Source of the DNA: Blastomussa wellsi
Taxonomy: Eukaryota > Cnidaria > Anthozoa > Scleractinia > Plerogyridae
DNA: 64,000 nt
NCBI GenBank assembly: GCA_947652115.1
Contig: OX393563.1
Location: 26,175,292 to 26,239,291, forward strand
Direction: 5' to 3'
Part shown: in pieces, positions 55,241 to 64,000 of the stretch
Layout: the number at the start of each line of letters is the position of its first letter
Numbering within the stretch: position 1 is the stretch's first letter
Notes under the pieces: model-generated
Told to the model about the DNA's origin: nothing
The model's input: the letters and a program-made list of their open reading frames with translations, nothing else
Database searches by the model: none
Program-made: the position numbers and the translations under genes

Positions 55241-56399
55241 TACAACGTAAGTGCTTCTGCTTTTTAAATCACCGTCTTTCGGCATGAGTGTAAATTGTAT
55301 AGACTTTAAGTATTTACTCGTTGGAATTTGCACGGGATACAGCAGAAGAGAAGTCTAAGTCAATCGTGTTTTTCAAGTTTATGTATATCGTCAACGTTGA
55401 GCGGTCATTTCCATGCATCGACATATTTAAAGTGCTTCTAAAAAGTTATTTTGCATCATTGAATTCATTTTTTTTCTGTTAGCTGTTTGGCTTTTCCTTT
55501 CTATCCTTGTGGATTTTAGGGATTTAAAACTTTTAAAATGATTTAGTCGCGTTGTTCTGTGGATTTTGAGGATGAGCTGAACATGTGTTTCATTCTTTCA
55601 TCCGCTGTGATTGGTTTCTCGTCACTCGATGACTATGTTGAGAATAAGCAACTTGATCACGAAATCTAAATGTATTATTTATTTGACAAACGTTTTCTAT
55701 AGTTCTTTCAATAGACCACACTTTCTAGGGATTTACCAGCGTTATAAAACCACTTTGTCTTTGAATGTTGGGAGAACATTCGAAAAGCTTGTAAATCACT
55801 CGACTGACTGCTCGTGATTTACAAGCATTTCTCATGTTCTCCTGCGTGGTTCTATTACGCCAGTAAACCCCTGCAAAGTGTGCTTTTTAGTTTCTCTTAG
55901 GTCTCATCGCCACTTTTTTACAACAAAACACAAGTAATAAATTTAAGTTAACTAAAAAGAAAAAAAAAAACAGGAAATAGTTCACACAACCCGCAGTTAA
56001 CAAAAGCTAATCGAGGCGCGAGGTGAAGTGGGAAAAATATAGAGAACAAAATTGGATGCCCTACACGGCATAATTATTTGCTAAAGCATCTAAGTTAATT
56101 AAATATATGCATTGCATCTATATTGAAGAGCCTGAGTGATGTCATTGAACTAAAGTGTCGACTTCAACATAACCAAAGAGCATCGAAGAGAAATCCGCGA
56201 ATCTTATTGTTAAAAACGAATTTAGAAGCATCTCTGCAGCCAGAAGCTTTCGCTCCAGTTCTTGAAATTGAGCGTTTGAAAATTGCCAACTTTGCTTCTT
56301 GCTAATAATAATTACCATTAGTAGTATGCCTAGTATTATATCTGGGAATTTCATTTGAAAAGATTTCTTAGCGGCGACGGAGCAATTCCCGTCTAGACA
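55241..56399. other. Non-coding DNA with a hairpin
   Basis: A palindrome at 55726-55870 (GCTTGTAAATCACTC...GTGATTTACAAGC in the middle) is probably a MITE. The rest shows nothing recognisable. Confidence 0.5.
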
Positions 56400-56950
56400 T
56401 CATGTATCACATTCGCGACGGTGTCAAAATAGATCCTAATAGGTAAATAAGCCAACGATAAATCATCAGGAGAGTTTTGCGTGCAACAAAATGTCTTAAC
56501 CTTGCTAAAATTCCAATAGTTTTGTTGCTATGATGTTTCCAACTTAGGTTACAATCGATGAGAATTCCAAGGAATTTAACAGTCTTTACGATCAAGAGAA
56601 CAGTACCCATTAGCGTTGGAATCGTATATTTTGGTACAAATGGATGAAATATAACATAACTTGATTATTGGATATATTTGACCTTAACTCATGATTGACA
56701 GTAAGCCACTTAGAAACTTCGAGTAGTTCGGTGTTAATATTTTTTTAGCAATTGTAGCTTTTTGTGAGCAAATGGAAGAGTGGTATCATCGGCAAAAAAG
56801 AATTGTAATTTTTTGGCGGAGGATTTATGAATATCATTGTTGTAGATCAAAAATAAAAGAGGGCCCAGAACAGATCCCTGAGACACTCCACAGAGATTTA
56901 GTTCCTTGAGGAAGAAATGCTCGCCTCTTGGTTTTTTTGACAGCGACACT
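56400..56950 (-). pseudogene. LINE reverse transcriptase fragment (CR1/Jockey-like)
   Basis: On the minus strand, GVSQGSVLGPLLFLIYNNDI, then FFADDTTLPFAHKKLQLLKK (with the RT catalytic FADD), then VKFLGILIDCNLSWKHHSNK. These are RT motifs of non-LTR elements. Frames break between 56734 and 56610, and both ends are missing. Confidence 0.85.
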
Positions 56951-57642
56951 GATTAAATTTCACCGATGAATGTAACTACAAAAGTCGTTATTGTGTATCA
57001 CTGCCTTGACTTTTTTACTTTCTAGTCCCCAAGCAAGGGCTAATACTAAATGATATACTATCAGAAACCCATATGAGTTGAATTGAACCCATTATTAGTT
57101 TCTGTTATTATAAATGCGTAATAATAGAAAAAAAGTACAATTTAGAAAAATAAGATAAGGCAAGGAGACCTCCAAGAAACCACCGGGCTTATAAGGGCGG
57201 CCACCTCGGTCAACAATATATATTTTAAATTAGTCTGTGAAAGTGCGGCTTCAGTATCATTTCATTGAAATTCAAATATATATTGCTTAAAATACGACAG
57301 TGATGTGATCGATAACAACTGGCTGATCTATTTTCATAACTATGTACTTTACTACTTGTTTGAACAAATTGTGAAACATCGGGGGAATTAATTTGTTATG
57401 ACAATAACCTGGAAAATATCTAAAGTCCCCAACTTAGCAAATAAGGGGTCAGTATAATTATGTGCTCAATAATGTGAGTTGGTAATAACTCGCCCAGCAA
57501 GCGTCTGTAAATAAAAAACTGAAATCCTATTTAAATTATTCACGTATGTAGACTACCATGTAGAATTATAATTAATGATATATTTAGACACGGAAATCTG
57601 CAGCATACATTTAATATAAAGTCTTTTTTATCTTCTTAAAGT

Positions 57643-57879
57643 TATTTGGTAAGGCCTGGTTCACACTGGCGACATAAGGCCGACATAACGATGAGGTCAA
57701 AAAATACCTTACACTTACGTTTTATGTGACCAGTGTGAACAACACAACACAAAGACATAGCAGGAACGTAAGGACATAAAGCTACATAAACATAACGACA
57801 TAAGGAAAAGATTTATCTTTTCCTTGTGTCGTTACGTCCATGTCGTTATGTCGCCAGTGCGAACCACGCTTAACCAAAT
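57643..57879. mobile_element. MITE with about 35-bp inverted ends
   Basis: ATTTGGTAAGGCCTGGTTCA CACTGGCGACATAA (in two pieces) at the left matches inverted sequence at the right (TTATGTCGCCAGTGCGAACC). Inside, CGACATAA-type strings recur. Non-coding. Confidence 0.8.
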
Positions 57880-57984
57880 TGTGCGACGTAATGATAAGAT
57901 AGCATTGAAATCCCAGAGACAACGGAAAAGCCTTCATTATACGCGGCAAAAAAAAGGGGATGGAAGTTTTTGGAAATCAAGAAA

Positions 57985-58115
57985 TAAGGGTGCGTTCCTT
58001 TGGGTGATCCGGATCAGAATCAGTGATCTGGATCATGGCGCATCAAAGGTGCCGCGAATCCTTGCTCAGAGTGGATTCGCCGGCGCCTTTGATGCATCAT
58101 GGGACCTAAAGACTT
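57985..58115. mobile_element. MITE fragment
   Basis: GGTGCGTTCCTTTGGGTGAT, GATCCGGATCAGAATCAGTG and, inverted, CCTTTGATGCATCATGGGAC indicate a short palindromic repeat often met near such loci. Boundaries are uncertain. Confidence 0.4.
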
Positions 58116-58477
58116 CAACGCTCCGTCCCAAACCAGGACGTATCAACATAGCAAATAAGTTAAATCACGACGAGAACCGATATGAACGTAACGAAAAAAG
58201 ACAGTTTTGTAAACAGGATTTTCAGCCAAGGATAGCAAGAATGCTCTAAACCGATGCACTTTTTTGGAAGCTAGTTTTCAAAGTTGAATTACTGAAATGT
58301 TATGTAAACGACTTCAAGCTAAAGAAGAGCTCAAAAGAAACACAGAACTGAAAGCCATAACGGATGGGACTTGGATTCAAAAGACTCCGAGTTATCGCTG
58401 GACAATGTTTATGCCAAGACCTGTTACTATTAATTTTTGGTTGTTGAGAAAGGTTGTGAATTGTTTAATTCAAATCT

Positions 58478-58753
58478 TTGTTTTTTTATGAATTAGTTCC
58501 TCCATATTTATCGGATTTTGGCACTATTCACCCTTACAAGACAAGACAAAGGAACGACATTAATTTACTGAACCTTAAGGGAAAAACATATTTATTAATT
58601 ACATTTTCAGGTGCTGTTAATAATTTACCAAATGGTATAAAAGAAGCCACGTCGCTTTCCATTTTTACGAACTTTCTTAGATCTCATTTTAGCCCCACTA
58701 GTGATTTCCTTTTTACTCACTTTTTTATAACATTGTACATAACTTTAAAGTAA
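58478..58753 (+). pseudogene. LINE C-terminal fragment
   Basis: IHPYKTRQRNDINLLNLKGK, then FSGAVNNLPNGIKEATSLSI and FTNFLRSHF match the typical ending of CR1/Jockey-type ORF2 (H-x-Y-x-TR...LWN-LP...). The preceding frame at 58297-58491 is not clearly related. Confidence 0.6.
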
Positions 58754-59849
58754 TTCTTATTTTTTCTTTTTAATTGTTCATCGAGTATGTCGTAATTTAC
58801 AAAGGGCCTCTTTTGATGCCAGCCTATGACAGGGCTACCCTGCTTAAATTAAGTTGACTTAAAATCCGATTAGCATTGTCGAGCTGATGGTTAAATAGAA
58901 CTGACAATAGATTTTCGTTCAAACTTTGCCCATTTGTTGTTCATCGTAAGGGAATTTAAATTTTGTAATGAAAAAGAGGGGTTCCCATATTCGTTTAGGA
59001 GCAGGAGCACCTTGAAAATACCCCATAATTCGTTAAAATATCAGCTACAGAAATGTTTTCATTTGACTAGCTCATGCCACGTCTAATGGGAGAAGAAAAA
59101 ATAGGGAGAGAGCAAAACAACGGAATAAACTATAGATATACTGTATCGCCTTCAAGGAACAATTTAATATATGTTTCATTATGAAAGCACGCATTTCCAG
59201 TCGACCTTGATTCAACTTGTTACTAGTATGCAGTGATCTCGAGGCCACAATATCTGTTCAATAAGTTCACGTTTCCGTCGATTATTTATTTTTCTGCAAT
59301 GGGAATTTGTTTATATTCCTGTTATAGGAAGAAAGTGATTGCTAGTCTTAGAAAAAGGGTAAAAAATATAAGTCACCATACTCGTTTACAAGAAATTAAA
59401 ACGACGATTTATCTCCTTCACGAGCAAAGCCGCAAATAAAACGCCACAGTTTTCTTTAGGTGCGCGCGCTGATGACGCAATAAATCGTGCGCAGTGAGGA
59501 TGCGCAATGCAATACAGGGGAATGACCTTAATATAGTGAATAAAAAATAAATATTATACCTTTAATGAAAGATGGTAATTTTCTTTAAAAAATTACTCAA
59601 ACGTTACTCTAATTTGCATAAATAGAATTTGGAATGTAAATCAGAAATTGACAAATTCAGCAGCGATCGATAATGAAAGTAATTTATCGAAGCCGCGACG
59701 TTGGGCAGAGGTGACAAGAGAATACTTCCTATTCTCTTGAGATGAGGAATATTTGTAATCAGACAAATTACTTTTGGTCAATAAATTTAATAATAACGTC
59801 AAAATAAAATGCAATTGCCAACACATTGATTATAAAGTTATGGCTTCGA
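58754..59849. other. Non-coding DNA
   Basis: No gene recognised. Frames at 59233-59439 and 59641-59826 lack domains. Confidence 0.45.
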
Positions 59850-60297
59850 TGCGAGTTTGTCCCCTGCAAAGACTTCCCGTTATAAATGATATATTAATTA
59901 CAATACATAAAAAAGAACAGTCACCTTTTAAACAGAAAGTGCGCATCTCGAAGCACAGTTAAAGTGGGATACAAGTTCCTTTTTTTGAAAAGGGAAATCT
60001 GACAACTTGTTAGCTCCTTTGTCCCCTTCTAATTGTTTACTCACAACGTTGAACGGAGCAATTATAGAAAAAGATTAAACTTGGATCGAGAAAGAACACC
60101 TGTTTGCCCACCTCCAACAAAGAGAAATAGGCTTTTGTAAAGCAGGAAAATTAATATTCTCAATGAAAAGATTCCCAGCGCCCTATGGATAGAAGTTACA
60201 GGAATTTAAAAGAGCGAGCAACCACGAAGTTTATGTCAAAGATTGATTGCTGCCTCGACTCCCACTTTTCTTGCTTTGTTTTGATCCAAATTGAACA

Positions 60298-61153
60298 TGA
60301 ATCTGAACTCAATACTCACTATCGCAAATGCAGCTATAAACGTCCCACTTTGCATCATAACCATTCTTGGAAATACTCTGGTTCTTGTCTCAATTGCACG
60401 AACTCCATCACTGATCTCACCGACAAATATTCTATTGTTTGACCTCGCCATCACCGACTTGTGTGTTGGTCTGATTGCTCAACCACTGTTTATCGCTTTG
60501 AAGTTTGTACAGGTCACAAATCCAGGACAAATCTTTGGAATGTTCACGAATATCCAATCCTTCCTCGGAAGCGTTCTCTGTGCCGTCTCCTTTACTAACG
60601 TAACACTACTTAGCGTTGATAGATTTTTAGCGCTTTATCTGCACCTAAGATACAAAGAATTAGTTACTGCCAAACGAACAGTAAATCCTCCTTGCAATCA
60701 TTTGGCTGGGGATCGTAACCCTCACCGCCCTTCGAGTCGGACCGACTAAATCAAGTTCCCGTTACACTCTTGTCGCAATGGCTGGTGTTCTTATTATCGC
60801 TAATGCAATTCTTTATTACAGAATTTATGGCATAGTCCGGGGTCACCAAATGCAGATTCACAGTCAGCTACAAGTACAGTCCAACAACAGATCCACAAAC
60901 ATCAGCCACTTGAAAAAAATCATTTATTAACATGTTTTATGTGTATCTCATTTTTACAATTTGTTATCTTCCCTACATTGTAATTTGTGCGTTTTTGTCG
61001 CACATTTCTTTGACGATCTTTGAGATTTCTTGGACTTTAACTTTCGTTAATTCCTTATTAAATCCGTTGCTGTTTGCCTGGAGGATTCAAGGAATTCGCG
61101 AAGCCATAATCAATACAGCGAAAAAAGGAAAACAGGTGTTGTTTTGCCGATAG
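60298..61153 (+). CDS. Rhodopsin-like GPCR, two one-base frameshifts
   Basis: Starts at ATG 60298 (MNLNSILTIANAAINVPLCI). TM1 reads ITILGNTLVLVSI, TM2 LLFDLAITDLCVGLIAQPLF, TM3 ends LLSVDRFLALYLHLRY (DRF). An extra A near 60691 shifts the frame in TM4, and an extra A in the A-run near 60912-60918 shifts it back before TM6 (INMFYVYLIFTICYLPYIVI). TM7 is NSLLNPLLFAWRI (NPxxF). Total about 285 residues, short termini, typical of small coral class A receptors. Close to, but not identical with, the gene at 54238. Both shifts lie in short homopolymers, so they may be assembly errors. Confidence 0.82.
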
Positions 61154-62301
61154 CAACTGCCTGAAAACATGACCCTGGTGGTCCAATGGCAAGTGCAGAT
61201 TGTCAAGGCAACGGCCCTTGAAGCAATACGTGTGGGCTGACGCGTATCCTAGAAAGTCGCGGATGGTCAAATGATCGCCATGGGACAGCGTAAAAAGTTG
61301 ATATCTCAAAGGGAAAGAGTCACCATCAATTATGCCACCTTTGGTTAACGTTGTCCCCTGCAAAGATTTCCCGCTGTGGATGATATATTTGTAATGCATG
61401 TTTTATTTTAGGACAGGGTCGTTTCTCATAATAGAAAATAAGTATTTTAAAATGCAAACAAAGTTGGGTAAAAATTGTTAATTAATTCGTTTTGTCCCTT
61501 TTAGTTTAGTTGCGAAATTGAACACAGCAATTATTACAGACAAATAGGCTTTTTTAAAGCAGCAAAATTAATCTTTGCAAAGAGAAGGAGCGCTTCATAA
61601 AAGTTATACAAAAAAGAGCGAACAACCACGAATTTCTGGATTTGACTCAGTCACCTTTTTTCGTGTTTTGTCTTGATCCAAATCGAACATGGATTTGAAT
61701 TCGACACCAGCGCTATTTAAACGTTCCACTTTGTATCATAACCATTCTTTCACCATAACCATTTTTGGAAATACTTTGGCTCTTGTCTCAATTGGACGAA
61801 CTTCAATACATTACTGATCTCACCATCAAATTTTGATTTATCATTCTCTTGTTTGGCCTCATCACTGACTTGTGTGTTTGACTGATTGCAGAACCACTCT
61901 ATCGCTTTGAAATTGGTAAAGTTCATAAATACAGGAATAAGCGTTAGAATATTAAAAGGTATTCATGCATGCCTTCACTGCAAGCGTTCTGTGCGTCGTC
62001 TCGCTACTCAGCGCTGACACACCTGAGAAACAAGGAACTTATCACGGTCAAATGGACAGTAATTCTCCTTTTAATTATTTGGCTGGGGATCGCAACTTTA
62101 ATAGCTATTATTATCAATATACGCGGACAAACTGAAATTCGGCCTCGTCAAAACACACGGCGTACGCGCGTGCGGGCCGCAAACGGCCCTGAAGCTGATT
62201 GGTTCACGCGATGAATTTATACCAATCAGATTACGTTCACACCGTTTGAAGTGGGAAACAATCGAGGTGCGTACGAGGGAATAGCAAGCTTTAGACTTTA
62301 A

Positions 62302-62457
62302 GATAGGCTAGAAGCAAAAGCCAATCCAGAAGAAACAAAGAAAGCAAGTTCTTGTCGTCTTTGCAAAAAGCGAAACATCGTTCGCTTGATTCCTACGGGC
62401 AAGCAAAAGTCGGCTGAAGTACTGCAGGAATTTTGCACCGAAGATCAACTGGAAATT
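62302..62457 (+). CDS. Exon-like block with a CxxC motif inside the split GPCR copy
   Basis: Open after a TAA at 62299-62301, it reads DRLEAKANPEETKKASSCRL, then CKKRNIVRLIPTGKQKSAEV and LQEFCTEDQLEI, and ends with a consensus donor GTAAGT. A CRLC pair suggests a zinc finger start, for example a ZAD or THAP-like finger, but the family is not recognised. The sequence just before (62130-62280) is GC-rich with CCAAT-like strings (GATTGG, CCAATC) and may be a promoter brought along with it. Confidence 0.35.
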
Positions 62458-62734
62458 GTAAGTTCGTTAAATATTATGATTATCTATGAGTTCTTAATTG
62501 GCGATTATTTTCAGAGACATTGTAGCTATATCGGCAAAGTTCTGCACCTGTTCAGAGCATATCAGTTCGGCTTTTACAGTTATAACATTTTCAGCGTGAA
62601 GTAAGTTCTTACTTGTATTCTTGTAAACGTTATTAAATGTGTTAGTCATCAAGATGTTATTTGGCCTTGTATATTTAGTGATAATAATGACAATAACATG
62701 ACTTTCCTCGAGAATATTGTTTATTTGCACCCTT

Positions 62735-63215
62735 GTAGTGATAGAGATAGAGTTGTTTATTCAGACCCACTTGCAGCTAAGAGCTGGATAACAGGATCGT
62801 GCGCATATTACACATAATAAACATTTATCTTATGACAAAAAATCTGAGTATTTCACAGTTACAAATTCTGACAGTCATTTTGTGTTACACATTTTGTTAT
62901 TATAGTTCCGACAGCTTCGTAACGAGTACGAGTGAGCGGTAGTTACCCTTCTATTCATGGCAAGGCCGTAAACAGGATTGGACGGCTTTAAATTACACAT
63001 AAATGATTCGCAAGCAGCAGCCCTACGGTCTTCTAAAGACGACAGGCCACTTAGTATCAATGCCTCGTCATAATGTAAATTCGGAAGAATTATCCTAACA
63101 GCGCGCTTTTGAATTCCCTCCAAAGCATCAGACAGATAGTCATTTGCGACCCTCTCGTTTCGCGCTCGGACCGACACTACGCGGGCGCAAATAAACAATA
63201 ATCCCTCCAAAAGTC
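62735..63215 (-). pseudogene. 5'-truncated LINE 3' end inserted in the GPCR copy
   Basis: The minus-strand frame 63210-62875 reads SDALEGIQKRAVRIILPNLH and YDEALILSGLSSLEDRRAAA, the typical C-terminal block of CR1/L2-like ORF2. The 3' end has a short TCTA-type run (CTCTATCTCTATCAC, near 62740). Confidence 0.75.
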
Positions 63216-63589
63216 ATGTTAATCCCTTATTGGATTGAAACTGTGTAAATCAATTTCCCGCACCACCCTTGTCCCAGCAGCTAGTGTTATCATTATCGCC
63301 AATGCGAGACTTAATTGCGGAATTCATTGTGCAGTTCGGCGTCATCAAATGCAAATACACAGTCAGCTTCAAGTTCAGTCCAACCACGGATCCACAAACA
63401 TCATCTCTTGAAAAAAAAAATCATTTATTAACATGTTTTATGTGATATTTTGCTGCGGAGCGAGCGGAGCAAGTGGAGCAGCAATTCGTAATCATAATAA
63501 AAAGGTGCAAAAAATCGAGATTTTGCCGTGGTTTGTAGCCTCGCTTTCAGCGGACCAGAATGCACAGCTGTGGAAGATAATATAATTTG

Positions 63590-64000
63590 GTTTTATCAAC
63601 TGGTTTGATAATGTCAATTGGCCACCGTAAAGAGATTCAAAAGCTGACGTTTCGAGCATTAGCCCTTCCTCGGAGCGAATCAAGGAATTGTGCGTCGTGT
63701 GTTTTTTATATACAGAAAGATGAAGCTTCGCTATTGGCTGGTGCCTGGTAACGTGAATGAAAAGTTGAATGAAAAGCGTTCGTTGATACCGTGAGGATTA
63801 AGAGTGCCGATTTGAAAAATAAATTTTTGTTCTAGAGTTTTACGGCTTTCCGTGTTTCCTTGGTGAAGGGAAAGGCCGAAGACTGCCATATGTTTCTTAG
63901 AATGATTTGGGAGATTGAAGTGTCTCGCGATCGGTCTCGATGCATTTTTGTCGTCTTTCACTACGTCCCGAAGGTGTTCTCGGAATCGGTCGCCAAGTCG
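63590..64000 (-). pseudogene. 3' end of a Penelope-like element with GIY-YIG tail, cut by window edge
   Basis: From the right edge, the minus-strand frame reads LGDRFREHLRDV and KDDKNASRPIARHFNLPNHS, then RKTLEQKFIFQIGTLNPHGI, ending at 63731. The EHLRDV block is the end of the GIY-YIG endonuclease of Penelope-like elements. Downstream (63641-63676, minus) comes CCGAGGA...CTCGAAACGTC, a hammerhead-like core with two substitutions, then the ACCAAATTATATT terminus. The main body lies beyond the window. Confidence 0.85.
63641..63676 (-). ncRNA. Degenerate hammerhead ribozyme at a Penelope-like terminus
   Basis: On the minus strand CCGAGGA replaces CUGANGA, followed by GGGC/GCTC stem and GAAACGTC. 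The C in place of U in the core predicts weak or no cleavage. Confidence 0.55.

Larger units (their letters stand above)
59850..63447 (+). repeat. Tandem duplication of a GPCR-bearing unit
   Basis: GTCCCCTGCAAAGACTTCCCG at about 59859 recurs at 61353. The 5' flank strings (AAAGAGCGARCAACCACGAA, TGATCCAAATYGAACATG) precede both ATG 60298 and ATG 61689. The unit is about 1.4-1.5 kb and the second copy is much more decayed. Confidence 0.75.
61689..63447 (+). pseudogene. Degenerate GPCR copy split by insertions
   Basis: Starts as the preceding gene does (ATGGATTTGAATTCG), with TM1-TM4 matching strings up to VILLLIIWLGIATLIAIIIN at about 62120, but with many stops and shifts. Foreign sequence follows to about 63230. 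Then the TM5 to third loop part returns (CATCAAATGCAAATACACAG, CATTTATTAACATGTTTTAT) and ends at about 63447. It is a clear pseudogene. Confidence 0.85.

Noticed and set aside
57824..58249. 141-codon plus-strand frame
   Set aside because: It starts inside a MITE arm and crosses another palindromic repeat; no domain is visible.

Overview
The window looks like a stretch of animal nuclear genome, most likely a cnidarian such as a stony coral or sea anemone (inference). Reasons: AT-rich non-coding DNA, intron-like signals, two recognisable single-block rhodopsin-like GPCR genes of the type expanded in corals, and a dense mix of Penelope-like, LINE, Ty3/Gypsy, tRNA-SINE and palindromic MITE sequence. 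A run of exactly 200 N (10381-10580) marks a scaffold gap. No gene seen here is certainly intact. Most long open frames between 7.7 and 12.5 kb are shadows of a few real ones.

Layout. 0-5.2 kb: non-coding, with one inverted-repeat transposon (520-1279). 5.2-7.7 kb: decayed Ty3/Gypsy gag-pol, cut off before integrase. 7.7-12.9 kb: the most unusual region. It is a GC-richer fold-back made of two head-to-head copies of an element that encodes a Rep-like protein. The minus-strand arm also carries a small Cys/His protein, a coiled-coil membrane protein and one more unknown ORF. It has a 26-bp iteron-like repeat in front of the Rep gene and two tandem long hairpins at its outer end, and a tRNA-derived SINE has split its Rep gene. 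13-28 kb: non-coding DNA with many MITEs, including a nested one with a 9-bp target duplication, and a few weak exon candidates. 28.5-30.8 kb: Penelope-like reverse transcriptase broken by an insertion that carries a hammerhead ribozyme core. 32.5-36.5 kb: two LINEs on opposite strands, the second interrupted by a TTAA-type transposon. 36.7-46 kb: possible duplicated exons, a 1.6-kb long-TIR transposon with an 8-bp target duplication, a possible first exon, MITEs and a minisatellite. 46-50.8 kb: a decayed module of a Polinton/adintovirus-like element, with a fibre-like protein, a helical membrane protein, a packaging ATPase and a PPxY protein. 51-58.8 kb: MITEs, a SINE, the first GPCR gene and LINE fragments. 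59.8-63.5 kb: tandemly duplicated GPCR genes, the last one split by a LINE and an exon-like GC-rich block. 63.6-64 kb: the 3' end of another Penelope-like element with a GIY-YIG tail and a hammerhead-like terminus.

How it fits together: the host signal is the small GPCR cluster. Nearly everything else is layered mobile DNA, and several insertions can be ordered because a second copy supplies the empty site. The candidate for something undescribed is the Rep-encoding fold-back element. Its family and replication mode cannot be settled by eye.
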